In this document: in pieces, positions 27,245-34,930 of the stretch
Numbering within the stretch: the first letter of the stretch is position 1
How the letters are laid out: each line of letters opens with the position of its first letter
Source of the DNA: JAXGRD01 sp040766105
Lineage (GTDB): Bacteria > Bacillota > Clostridia > Peptostreptococcales > Anaerovoracaceae
NCBI GenBank assembly: GCA_040766105.1
Contig: JAXGRD010000003.1
Coordinates: 124,001 to 188,000 of the forward strand
DNA length: 64,000 nt
Reading direction: 5' to 3'
Translations under genes and position numbers: made by a program
Notes under the pieces: generated by a model
Databases searched by the model: none
Told to the model about the DNA's origin: nothing
Seen by the model: only the letters and a program-made list of their open reading frames with translations

Positions 27245-27844
27245 CTAAAGTTGTCTTCTTCCCTCCATGGCTTTGAGAAGAGTCACCTCATCGGTGTATT
27301 CCAAATCTCCTCCCACGGGAATACCGTGGGCAAGTCTGGTAACCTTGATTCCCGAAGGCTTCACCAAGCGAGAAATATACATGGCTGTGGCCTCCCCTTC
27401 AATGTTGGGATTGGTGGCCAATATCAACTCTTCTGCATCGCTCTCTTGCAATCGGATTATCAGCTGTTTCAAGTTAATATCCTCAGGTCCAATTCCTTCC
27501 ATGGGTGAAATCACACCGTGTAGGACATGATATCTTCCTCGGTAATCTTTGATTCTTTCCATGGCAACCACGTCTCTCGGACTCTCCACCACACAAATCA
27601 CTTTGCTGTCTCTCGACCCATCCTTGCAAACTCGGCAAGGATCTTCGTCGGTCAGGTTTCCGCAAACAGAGCAATATCGCATATCTCTCTTTGCCGATAA
27701 GATGGCTTCTGCCAGGCTCTCCGCTTCCCTGTCTTCCGCACCCAGTATGTGGAAGGCCAGACGCTGTGCTGTTTTCCCTCCGATTCCCGGCAACTTGGAC
27801 AATTCGTTGATTAGTTTGTTCAGCGGCTTTGCATAATGGTTCAT
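27245..27844 (-). CDS. recR: Recombination mediator RecR
   Basis: 199 residues, full length. Helix-hairpin-helix (LPGIGGKTAQRLAFHIL), C4 zinc finger (CSVCGNLTDEDPCRVC), Toprim domain (VVESPRDVVAMERI, HGVISPMEGIGPEDI) and the Walker-B-like C-terminus. It loads RecA on gapped DNA with RecFO. The ATG overlaps the ybaB stop by one base (TAATG), so translation is coupled. The dnaX-ybaB-recR order is typical of Firmicutes. Confidence 0.97.
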   Translation of the reverse strand: MNHYAKPLNKLINELSKLPGIGGKTAQRLAFHILGAEDREAESLAEAILSAKRDMRYCSVCGNLTDEDPCRVCKDGSRDSKVICVVESPRDVVAMERIKDYRGRYHVLHGVISPMEGIGPEDINLKQLIIRLQESDAEELILATNPNIEGEATAMYISRLVKPSGIKVTRLAHGIPVGGDLEYTDEVTLLKAMEGRRQL

Positions 27845-28206
27845 TATATCAATCCCGGAGGCAGACCCATGCTTCCCGTTAACTTGTTCATTTCATTGGA
27901 CGAAATCTCATCCATTTGTCGCAATGCCTCATTGGCTGCCGTCATGACCAAATCCTGCAGCATTTCAATATCATCGGGATCCACGATTTCCGCCTCCAAA
28001 GCGATATTGGTGATTTCTTTCTTACCGTTGACCGTTACAGAAACCGCACCCCCACCGGAAGTGGCAGTCGTCTCCATCTCATTGATTTCCGCCTGCATTT
28101 CTTCCATTTTCTGTTGCATAGCCTGCATCTGCTGCATTTGCTTCTGCATGTTTGCATTTCCTGCTGCAGCCTTTGGCTTTCTTCCTGCTCTCATTCCTTT
28201 ACCCAT
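27844..28206 (-). CDS. ybaB: YbaB/EbfC nucleoid-associated protein
   Basis: 120 residues. Met/Gln-rich N-terminal helix (MQKQMQQMQAMQQKMEE), then the YbaB fold with VTVNGKKEITNIALE and LVMTAANEALRQ. It binds DNA as a dimer and is almost always encoded between dnaX and recR, as here. The first 15 residues (MGKGMRAGRKPKAAA) are basic. 13 bases separate it from dnaX. Confidence 0.95.
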   Translation of the reverse strand: MGKGMRAGRKPKAAAGNANMQKQMQQMQAMQQKMEEMQAEINEMETTATSGGGAVSVTVNGKKEITNIALEAEIVDPDDIEMLQDLVMTAANEALRQMDEISSNEMNKLTGSMGLPPGLI

Positions 28207-28219
28207 TGTTTTACCTCCG

Positions 28220-29788
28220 CTATTTCAACTCCACGGGTAAGCCCAAAACATCCTGGGCTCTACCGGCAATATCCGCCATTTCTTCCTTCTCTTGTTTCTT
28301 TTCCACCGCTTCTTCGTCGATGATTTTCAATTGTTTTCGCTTACCGATATACTTTTCCAGCATATCCTCCATCAAAGTGAGATTCTTCTCCATGAACATC
28401 TTTGCCATACCGCTTACGCGGACAAGAAATTCCTTTTCCGTCATGGATAGAGGCTCTGCGCTGTTTCGAACCATTCCGAACATGCCACCCTTGGTTTTTT
28501 CTCCGTCCTCCAAAAATGCCTCCCAGATGCCGTATAGGTTTTCGTTGTCTTCATCCTGTGGTTCCTCCGGGCTTTCAGCCTTGGCCTCAACTTCCTCGGT
28601 CACCTTGGGTTGAGGAGCTTCCTTGGGCTCCGGCTTTTGGAAGGGATTTTCCTTTGCCGGCATGCGCCTTCGCTTTTGTACCACGATTTCTCCGTCAGCC
28701 GTGTCCGTGGCCAGTTTCACCATGCAGATTTCCAAGAGAACTCTGGGATGGGAAGAATTTTTTGCGACCGGTACGGTTTTGGAAATCTCTAAAATCGCCC
28801 TGTTGATTTCTGCCAAATCTATGATTTCACTTTGCCCTCTGATGCGATCGATATTCTCGGAAGACAGGTTCAACACGTCTTCCGGTTTTTTCAAAAACTT
28901 GGTCATGAGAAGATCCCGATAGTGGCTCATCCATCCTTGGAGAATCTGCCTTGGGTCCTTCCCCTCTGAAATCAGCTCGTGGATAATGGTCAACCCCCAT
29001 GCCGGATCGTGTTCCCGCACCGCTTCCGTTAACTCCAGATAGGTCTCGATACCCACCGTCCCCAGGATATCCAGCACGTCGGACCGGGTCAGCTTCTTCT
29101 CCCCTGTGGAAAGGCACTGATCCAAGATGGTCAGACAATCCCGCACGGAACCGTCTCCGTTGGAAACAATCAGTCGCAAGGCGTCTTCCTCTATCTCCGT
29201 ATCTCGTTCTCTGGCAATATCCATCAATCGACCGGCCAATAGTCTTTCTGACACACGATGGAAATCCAAGCGCATGCATCTGGAAAGAACCGTAGCAGGA
29301 AGCTTCTCCGGCTCCGTTGTGGCCAAGATGAACATCACTTCATCCGGCGGTTCTTCCAAAGTTTTCAGCAGGCCATTGAAAGCAGAAGTGGAGAGCATGT
29401 GAACCTCGTCGATGATATAGACCTTTTTCTTCCCCACAGCAGGAGGATAGTTGACGCTTTCCCTTAGCTCACGAATACCGTCAATGCCCGTATTGGAGGC
29501 GGCATCAATTTCCACCAGATCCATGAAATGTCCTTCCTTGATTGCTCTACAGTTTTCACATGTTCCGCAGGGTTTTTCCCCTTCTCTGGTATAGGACGTA
29601 CAGTTCACTCCCTTTGCCAACAATCTGGCCAAGGTGGTCTTTCCAGTGCCCCTGGTTCCACAGAACAAATAGGCATGGGAAGTCTCATCATGCTCCAACT
29701 GGTGCTTCAGTATTTTTACGATATGCTCTTGCCCCAACACCTGAGAAAACACTTCAGGTCTGTAGGCTCTGTACAGCGCTTTATACAT
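28220..29788 (-). CDS. dnaX: DNA polymerase III subunits gamma/tau
   Basis: 522 residues. Walker A GTRGTGKTTLARLL, zinc site with CTSY, KPCGTCENC, Walker B IIDEVHMLS, and SRC-type LSRCMRLDF. It is the clamp-loader ATPase of the replisome. The family start MYKALYRAYRPEVF fixes the ATG at 29788, preceded by AAAGGA; the frame is open further up but overlaps the SRP RNA region. The C-terminal third is Lys/Glu/Pro-rich as in tau. No A-AAA-AAG slippage site was seen, so a separate gamma form is not predicted. Confidence 0.96.
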   Translation of the reverse strand: MYKALYRAYRPEVFSQVLGQEHIVKILKHQLEHDETSHAYLFCGTRGTGKTTLARLLAKGVNCTSYTREGEKPCGTCENCRAIKEGHFMDLVEIDAASNTGIDGIRELRESVNYPPAVGKKKVYIIDEVHMLSTSAFNGLLKTLEEPPDEVMFILATTEPEKLPATVLSRCMRLDFHRVSERLLAGRLMDIARERDTEIEEDALRLIVSNGDGSVRDCLTILDQCLSTGEKKLTRSDVLDILGTVGIETYLELTEAVREHDPAWGLTIIHELISEGKDPRQILQGWMSHYRDLLMTKFLKKPEDVLNLSSENIDRIRGQSEIIDLAEINRAILEISKTVPVAKNSSHPRVLLEICMVKLATDTADGEIVVQKRRRMPAKENPFQKPEPKEAPQPKVTEEVEAKAESPEEPQDEDNENLYGIWEAFLEDGEKTKGGMFGMVRNSAEPLSMTEKEFLVRVSGMAKMFMEKNLTLMEDMLEKYIGKRKQLKIIDEEAVEKKQEKEEMADIAGRAQDVLGLPVELK

Positions 29789-29845
29789 GGAAATCCTTTC
29801 ATCTAAGATAATAAAATTGCCCTTTGAAGGCTCCGCAGACAGGGG

Positions 29846-29946
29846 AAAGGCTGATCTGCGGCACATAAGAGGTTCCGCTTATTGCTGCTTCCTTCCGGAC
29901 CTGACAAGGTTCACGGACTCCTATTGCGCAGGACCCTAACCGAGCC
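29846..29946 (-). ncRNA. ffs: Signal recognition particle RNA (4.5S-like, small type)
   Basis: The minus strand contains GTGAACC, then CAGGTCCGGAAGGAAGCAGC with the conserved GGAAG tetraloop and symmetric and asymmetric internal loops of helix 8. Flanking arms pair: CTGCG with CGCAG and ATAGGAG with CTCTTAT. It binds Ffh to target secretory proteins to the membrane. It lies immediately upstream of dnaX, as in Bacillus. Ends are approximate; transcription may start near 29977. Confidence 0.93.
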
Positions 29947-29983
29947 ATACGGAGCTGTCAAAAGACAATTTTACGCAACCATA

Positions 29984-30012
29984 ATTATATGGTGTTTTCC
30001 CCTTTAAGTCAA
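29984..30012 (-). promoter_or_regulatory. Promoter of SRP RNA (and dnaX operon)
   Basis: Minus strand TTGACT (30012-30007), 17-base spacer, TATAAT (29989-29984), about 38 bases before the folded SRP RNA. Confidence 0.85.
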
Positions 30013-30031
30013 TGGATTGATTCACATTAGG

Positions 30032-30066
30032 CTAAAAGCCCCACCGAGTTTCGGCGAGGCTTTTAG
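30032..30066 (-). terminator. Hairpin after the 30095 permease
   Basis: CTAAAAGCC-TCGCCGA pairs with TCGGTGG-GGCTTTTAG (16-base arms, loop of three). No long T-run follows, but placement 28 bases after the stop supports a terminator. Confidence 0.7.
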
Positions 30067-30094
30067 GGGGAAATTATCTATTGGGGGATAGATA

Positions 30095-31642
30095 TTATTC
30101 TACATCGAGTCGATTTTTGTCGGGGAAGGTCTCATCAAAGGTCTTCTCACCCTTCTCCAAAGCACTGATTTCTCTTGCGTGTCCCGTTTTTACGGTAATC
30201 GCTCTCACAATCATGGGAACCACAACCGCTGCACAGGCCAGGATGAAGATCGGAATTTGACCTTCACCGAAGGCAAGGAGTATGAGACATGCAAACTGTG
30301 CGATAAATGCAAAGGCAGGTATCCAGCTTTGCCCCTTTGTAACTTTCGCTCTTAGGCAGGTTTCGGGGTCATATCCTCTTGCTTTCAATCTTCTTCTAAA
30401 GATCATCTGAGATGCGATAATGCCTAACCATGCAAGGGTTCCTGTGAAGCCGGACATGGAAAGCAGATTTCCGTATAGGTTCTCCATGGCTCCGGTGAGG
30501 GTGGAAACCAGTCCGAGGATCAGCACGACCCACATGAAGGCCAAGGTAAAGAATACGGAGTTTTTCGGGTTGCACTTCTTGTTCAACTTGCTGAGGAACT
30601 TGGGTGCAAGTCCTTCTACGGAAAGACCGTACATAGCTCTAACGGTTCCATAGAATCCGGTGTTGGCACAGCTGAATGCTGCTACCAAAACTACGGCTGT
30701 CATGATAACACCGATGGAATCAAGACCGTACAGATTCATTGCTGTTGCAAATGCAGGTTCTGCATCGGATCCCAACTGCCAAGGCATGATCAGGATTAAG
30801 AATACGATGGGAACCAAGTAAAGTCCAACGATACGATAGGTAACGCTCTTACAAGCCCTGGGTACAGATTCATCGGGATTCTGTGCTTCCGCAGCAGCCA
30901 AACCTACGATTTCAGTTCCCTGGAAGGTAACCAGTACGACGACCATGGAGGTCAATACGATTCCCACACCGTTGGGGAAGAGCGCTTCGCTGATGGCAGC
31001 ACCGCTTCCGAAGTTAATGGCACCGCCTAGATAGTTTTCACTACCCCATAGGCCGACCCAAACACCGAAGGCTACAATTACAAATAAAATAATGACGCAA
31101 ACTTTTGTGATCGCCAGTCCGGATTCAATCTTCGCAAAGATATCCACCGCACTGAGGTTGATAATGGTCAAAGCCGCCAAGGCACCGATGGCAAAGGCTG
31201 CATATGCCGTTCCACTGGTATTTCCCGACAACACCTGAAGTACCGTAGCAACCGCAATGGCTTCAGAAGGTACATAACATACCCAGTTAAACCAGAACGC
31301 CCATCCCATACCGGTTGACATGGTTGGTCCTAAAAACTCGTTGGTGTAAGCAATAAAGGATCCCTTTCTGGGAAGATTAACGAGCAATTCCGCATAAGCA
31401 ATCATAAGGCCGTATACGATTAGTCCGACAACGGCAAAGGCGATAAAGACGGACGGTCCCATATCCCCAATGAGAAGTCCGAGTCCCAAGAAGTAGCAGG
31501 AACCGATAACGCCACCAAGCCCGATAAAGGCGACTTGCCAGCCCTTGATTCCCCTCTTCAGTTCTTGGCTTTCACCTACCTGAGGGCCTCTAGGCTCTTG
31601 TTCGATAGGACATGAGCCCTGACATTCATTCTTATTCGACAT
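30095..31642 (-). CDS. Amino acid permease (APC superfamily)
   Basis: 515 residues, about 12 helices after a 30-residue polar N-terminus (MSNKNECQGSCPIEQEPRG). GLGGVIGSCYFLGLG replaces the usual GIGTGLF, and NLPRKGSFIAYTNEFLGP plus FNWVCYVPSEAIAVA follow the AAT pattern. Probably an amino acid importer; specificity unknown. It sits alone between the SRP RNA promoter and the lig operon terminator. AGGAGG precedes the ATG. Confidence 0.86.
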   Translation of the reverse strand: MSNKNECQGSCPIEQEPRGPQVGESQELKRGIKGWQVAFIGLGGVIGSCYFLGLGLLIGDMGPSVFIAFAVVGLIVYGLMIAYAELLVNLPRKGSFIAYTNEFLGPTMSTGMGWAFWFNWVCYVPSEAIAVATVLQVLSGNTSGTAYAAFAIGALAALTIINLSAVDIFAKIESGLAITKVCVIILFVIVAFGVWVGLWGSENYLGGAINFGSGAAISEALFPNGVGIVLTSMVVVLVTFQGTEIVGLAAAEAQNPDESVPRACKSVTYRIVGLYLVPIVFLILIMPWQLGSDAEPAFATAMNLYGLDSIGVIMTAVVLVAAFSCANTGFYGTVRAMYGLSVEGLAPKFLSKLNKKCNPKNSVFFTLAFMWVVLILGLVSTLTGAMENLYGNLLSMSGFTGTLAWLGIIASQMIFRRRLKARGYDPETCLRAKVTKGQSWIPAFAFIAQFACLILLAFGEGQIPIFILACAAVVVPMIVRAITVKTGHAREISALEKGEKTFDETFPDKNRLDVE

Positions 31643-31990
31643 TCATAAGTCCTCCTATAAACATACGTATAATAACTATAAATTCCTATGATATGGTCAT
31701 TCTAAATAGTAGTTAAACCTGTGTCAACGGCACCGGTTTTTCACAGAATATTTCGCTAATTCATAATTTTCTGTTTTTCTCATTCCCCCGAATTTCCCGT
31801 AGAAATTCTCCATTTTGAGAAACACAAAAAAAATCCACCATGCCCCAAATGTGGCTTTATTAGTGGATTTTTATATTTTTTTCTTATAAATGAAACCGAT
31901 TACAACAGGCCAATGGTGATTTTTTCTCAACTTCGGGACGAAATTTCAAGATTAAAAAAACATAAAAAAACATTCAGAAAAATCAACTTA
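31643..31990. other. AT-rich intergenic region
   Basis: 348 bases without a gene: the upstream region of the 30095 permease (its Shine-Dalgarno at 31650), and the terminator of the pcrA-ligA operon (31826-31870). No riboswitch pattern was seen. Confidence 0.5.
31826..31870 (-). terminator. Terminator of pcrA-ligA-HypE-like operon
   Basis: AAATCCAC / GTGGATTT stem with a 24-base loop, T-runs on both strands; 120 bases after the last gene. Confidence 0.65.
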
Positions 31991-32986
31991 TTAGCCCACA
32001 ACCTTGTAAACTTCATCTCCCGTAGGAGGATCCACTATAGATTGGACGCCGTCCTTGATCATGGTGATTCCTTGGCTCTCTTCCAAAATTTCTCCAATGA
32101 CCGATACTTCAATCCCCGCCTCCTCTAAAGCCGTTTCAATTTCCTCTCGTTTATCAGGCGGCGACATAATCATCATGCACCCGCTGGAAATCAATCTCAG
32201 ATAATCCACATCAAAGTGATTGCATATTTTCTTTGTCACATCTTCTACCGGGACTTTCTCCTCCCAGATGACAGCACCGGTTTTCCCCACGTTGCACATT
32301 TCCCAAAGGGCACCCAGTACGCCGCCTTCCGTAACATCGTGCATGCCTGCAGTCCCAATCTTTCCGGCTATGACACCTTCCTTCACCACACTGACATGGT
32401 CCAAGAGACTCTTTGCGTATTCCAGTTCTTCTTCGGTCAACACTTCCCGCAGTTCCTCTTCAAAGTCTCCCGCTATAATTCCGGCACCTTCCAAACCTGC
32501 CGACTTGGTCAACAGCACCAAATCTCCCGGCTTCATGGTTTCGTTGTGCAGAGACGCTTCCTTTTCTCCCCTTCCGAGGGCTGTGGAAACAATGACCGGC
32601 TTATTCACCGCCGAGGTCACCTCCGTGTGTCCGCCGATAATTTCCACTTCCAACTCTTCGGAGGCCGCTGCTGCTTGGCGCATCATCTCTTCGATTTCCT
32701 CTGCCGTTGTTCCCACAGGAAGAAGAACTGCCAGCATAATTCCAATGGGCTGCACCCCGTTGGAGGCGATGTCGTTACAGGAGATATGAATGGCCAGCCT
32801 GCCGATGTCGCCGATGGCTGCGGTAATGGGATCCGTGGAAATCACACAGTCATATGCCTCAAAGTCAATCACAGCGCAATCTTCCCCGATACCCGGCCGG
32901 GTCAGGACCTCCGGTCGCTTAAAATGAATATTTTCAAAAACAATCTTTTCCAGTAAATCACTGTCTAATTTTCCAATGTTAAGCAT
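31991..32986 (-). CDS. AIR synthase-related / HypE-like protein
   Basis: 331 residues of the PurM/HypE/SelD ATP-binding superfamily: GIGEDCAVID, STDPITAAIGDIGRLAIHISCNDIASNG, GGHTEVT and MHDVTEGGVLGALWEMC. HypE proper ends in a PRIC cysteine that is carbamoylated during hydrogenase maturation. This protein ends DEVYKVVG and lacks that tail, and no hydrogenase gene is nearby. It is therefore a HypE paralogue of unknown reaction. It overlaps ligA by eight bases, the third gene after pcrA and ligA. Confidence 0.85.
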   Translation of the reverse strand: MLNIGKLDSDLLEKIVFENIHFKRPEVLTRPGIGEDCAVIDFEAYDCVISTDPITAAIGDIGRLAIHISCNDIASNGVQPIGIMLAVLLPVGTTAEEIEEMMRQAAAASEELEVEIIGGHTEVTSAVNKPVIVSTALGRGEKEASLHNETMKPGDLVLLTKSAGLEGAGIIAGDFEEELREVLTEEELEYAKSLLDHVSVVKEGVIAGKIGTAGMHDVTEGGVLGALWEMCNVGKTGAVIWEEKVPVEDVTKKICNHFDVDYLRLISSGCMMIMSPPDKREEIETALEEAGIEVSVIGEILEESQGITMIKDGVQSIVDPPTGDEVYKVVG

Positions 32987-34928
32987 CTGTCTTTACTCCA
33001 AATCTCTCTATGAATTCCTCTTCGCTCAAAATAGGGATGTTCAAGGATGCAGCCTTCTTGTTTTTGGAAGAAGAAGATGTTACATCGTTGTTGATGAGAA
33101 AGCTCGTCTTGTTGCTGACAGAGCCTGCTACCTTTCCTCCCCGCATTTCTATGGCTTCCTTCATGGCATCTCTGTTTTCAAACCGGGATAGGCTGCCGGT
33201 GATTACAAAGGTGAAGCCCTTTAAGGTCTGCTCCTCTTTGGCAGCTTGGTGAAGGGTGAGCTCCGATAAGAGCCTGTCCAAGCGTTGATTGTTCTCCGGA
33301 AGAGAGAAGTATTGGGTGTATGCAGTTGCCAGCACTTCTCCAATGCCGTCAATTTCTGTCAACTCCTCTGCTGTCAGACTTCTCATCTTTTGGAAGTCAT
33401 CCTCGCAGTTTGCCGCAATGAGCTTTGCCCCGGCGGTACCGATGCCGGATATTCCCAAGGAATACAGGACCTTTGCCGGTGTCGTCTGTCTTGCCTTTTC
33501 CGCCGCATTGATCAAGTTGTGGAAGGATTTCTCTCCAAAGCCTTCCATCTCCTCAATCTCTCCTCTATGTTCCTCCAGGCGAAAGAGATCTGCCGCTTCT
33601 TTTATGAACCCTCTTCCCGTAAATTTTTCAATGGTCATCTCCGAGAGACCCTCTATGTTCAGGGCATCCCTGCTTGCCATAAGGGTAAAGGCTTTGATTT
33701 TCTTTGCAGGACAGTCCGGGTTTGTGCAATACAAGGTTTCGACACCGTTGTCATTCTTGATCTCCGTCGCCCCACCACACACGGGACAGGAAGAGGGAAT
33801 CTCCACACTGCCGGAGCGCGTATTGTTCCGTGCAATCTGCGGAATAATCATATTTGCCTTGTAGACCTCTATTTCATCACCGATGCCCAAGGCAAGTTCT
33901 TTGAGGATGCTCAGGTTGTGTACACTAGCCCTGCTTACCGTGGTTCCTTCCAATTCCACCGGCTCAAAGACAGCAATGGGATTGATTAGTCCCGTTCTGG
34001 ATGCACTCCATTCAATTTCCAACAACTTGGTGCTCCTAATCTCGTCCTTCCATTTGAAAGCTATGGCATCCCGGGGGAACTTGGATGTCCTCCCCAGAGA
34101 CCTTCCGTAGGCAATATCATCATAGCAGAGGACAAGGCCATCGGAGGGATAGTCATTGTCCACTACCATCTCCTCAAACTCCTTTACCGTTTCTTTCATT
34201 TGAATAGAAGAAACTTTTCGGTAGTCCACAATCTCAAAACCCTGTTTTCCCAACCATTGAAGCTGTTCCTCCACGGTCGTCCCGGGTCCTTCCACCATAG
34301 AAAAGGCTACGAATCGTACCTTTCTTTTGGCTGTAATCTCGTTGTTCAGCTGGCGAACAGAGCCGCTTGTAAGGTTTCTCGGATTCTTGTACTTGGCATC
34401 CAGCTCCGGCAAATCTTCATTGATTTTTTGGAAGTCCGAATAGGTGATGATGGCTTCTCCTCTGAGAACCAATTCTTCCTTCCAGGGAATGGTCACGGGA
34501 AGATTGGTAAAAACCATGGCGTTGGGCGTGACCACCTCTCCGATTTCCCCGTTTCCTCTGGTGACCGCCTTGAGAAGCCGCCCTTCCTTGTAGGTTAATA
34601 CGATGGTGATGCCGTCCAGCTTCCAGGAAAGAATACACGCATGGTCGCCGGCAAAGGCCGCCAAGTCTTCCATGCTCTTGGTCTTGTCCAAACTGAGCAT
34701 GGGTGCACTGTGGGCTTCCTTGGGAAGGTCCTTTCTGGTCTCATATCCCACCTTTTGTGTCGGGCTGTTTCCAAGGACCACTCCCGTCTCTTTTTCCAGG
34801 GCGACCAACCTGTCGTACAGATTGTCGTACTCCAAGTTGGACATCACTTCTATGTTTTGTTGATAGTAGGCTTGCTCCGCTGCCCCCAGCTTGAGGATTG
34901 CCTCTTTCATTTCCTTTATCTTATCCAT
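32979..34928 (-). CDS. ligA: NAD-dependent DNA ligase
   Basis: About 649 residues. Adenylation motif SWKLDGI (Lys105 counted from an ATG two codons upstream), Zn finger CPVCGGATEI and CTNPDCPAKK, helix-hairpin-helix repeats (LGISGIGTAGAKLI, IDGIGEVLATAY) and a C-terminal BRCT domain (GFTFVITGSLSRF). It seals nicks in DNA using NAD. Motifs are divergent: TRGNGEIGEVVTPN where most LigA have TRGDGxxGEDVTxN. The start at 34928 gives GAAGG seven bases of spacing; the ATG at 34934 overlaps the pcrA stop as ATGA. Confidence 0.93.
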   Translation of the reverse strand: MDKIKEMKEAILKLGAAEQAYYQQNIEVMSNLEYDNLYDRLVALEKETGVVLGNSPTQKVGYETRKDLPKEAHSAPMLSLDKTKSMEDLAAFAGDHACILSWKLDGITIVLTYKEGRLLKAVTRGNGEIGEVVTPNAMVFTNLPVTIPWKEELVLRGEAIITYSDFQKINEDLPELDAKYKNPRNLTSGSVRQLNNEITAKRKVRFVAFSMVEGPGTTVEEQLQWLGKQGFEIVDYRKVSSIQMKETVKEFEEMVVDNDYPSDGLVLCYDDIAYGRSLGRTSKFPRDAIAFKWKDEIRSTKLLEIEWSASRTGLINPIAVFEPVELEGTTVSRASVHNLSILKELALGIGDEIEVYKANMIIPQIARNNTRSGSVEIPSSCPVCGGATEIKNDNGVETLYCTNPDCPAKKIKAFTLMASRDALNIEGLSEMTIEKFTGRGFIKEAADLFRLEEHRGEIEEMEGFGEKSFHNLINAAEKARQTTPAKVLYSLGISGIGTAGAKLIAANCEDDFQKMRSLTAEELTEIDGIGEVLATAYTQYFSLPENNQRLDRLLSELTLHQAAKEEQTLKGFTFVITGSLSRFENRDAMKEAIEMRGGKVAGSVSNKTSFLINNDVTSSSSKNKKAASLNIPILSEEEFIERFGVKTDA

Positions 34929-34930
34929 GC

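Noticed and set aside
28220..29788. Programmed frameshift in dnaX giving gamma and tau
   Set aside because: The longest A-runs are six bases without the A-AAA-AAG context, a downstream stem or an early stop in the shifted frame that I could identify.
29947..30094. A tRNA gene upstream of SRP RNA, as in Bacillus subtilis
   Set aside because: The region holds only the SRP promoter and the permease hairpin; no T-loop (GGTTCGAATCC-like) sequence is present.
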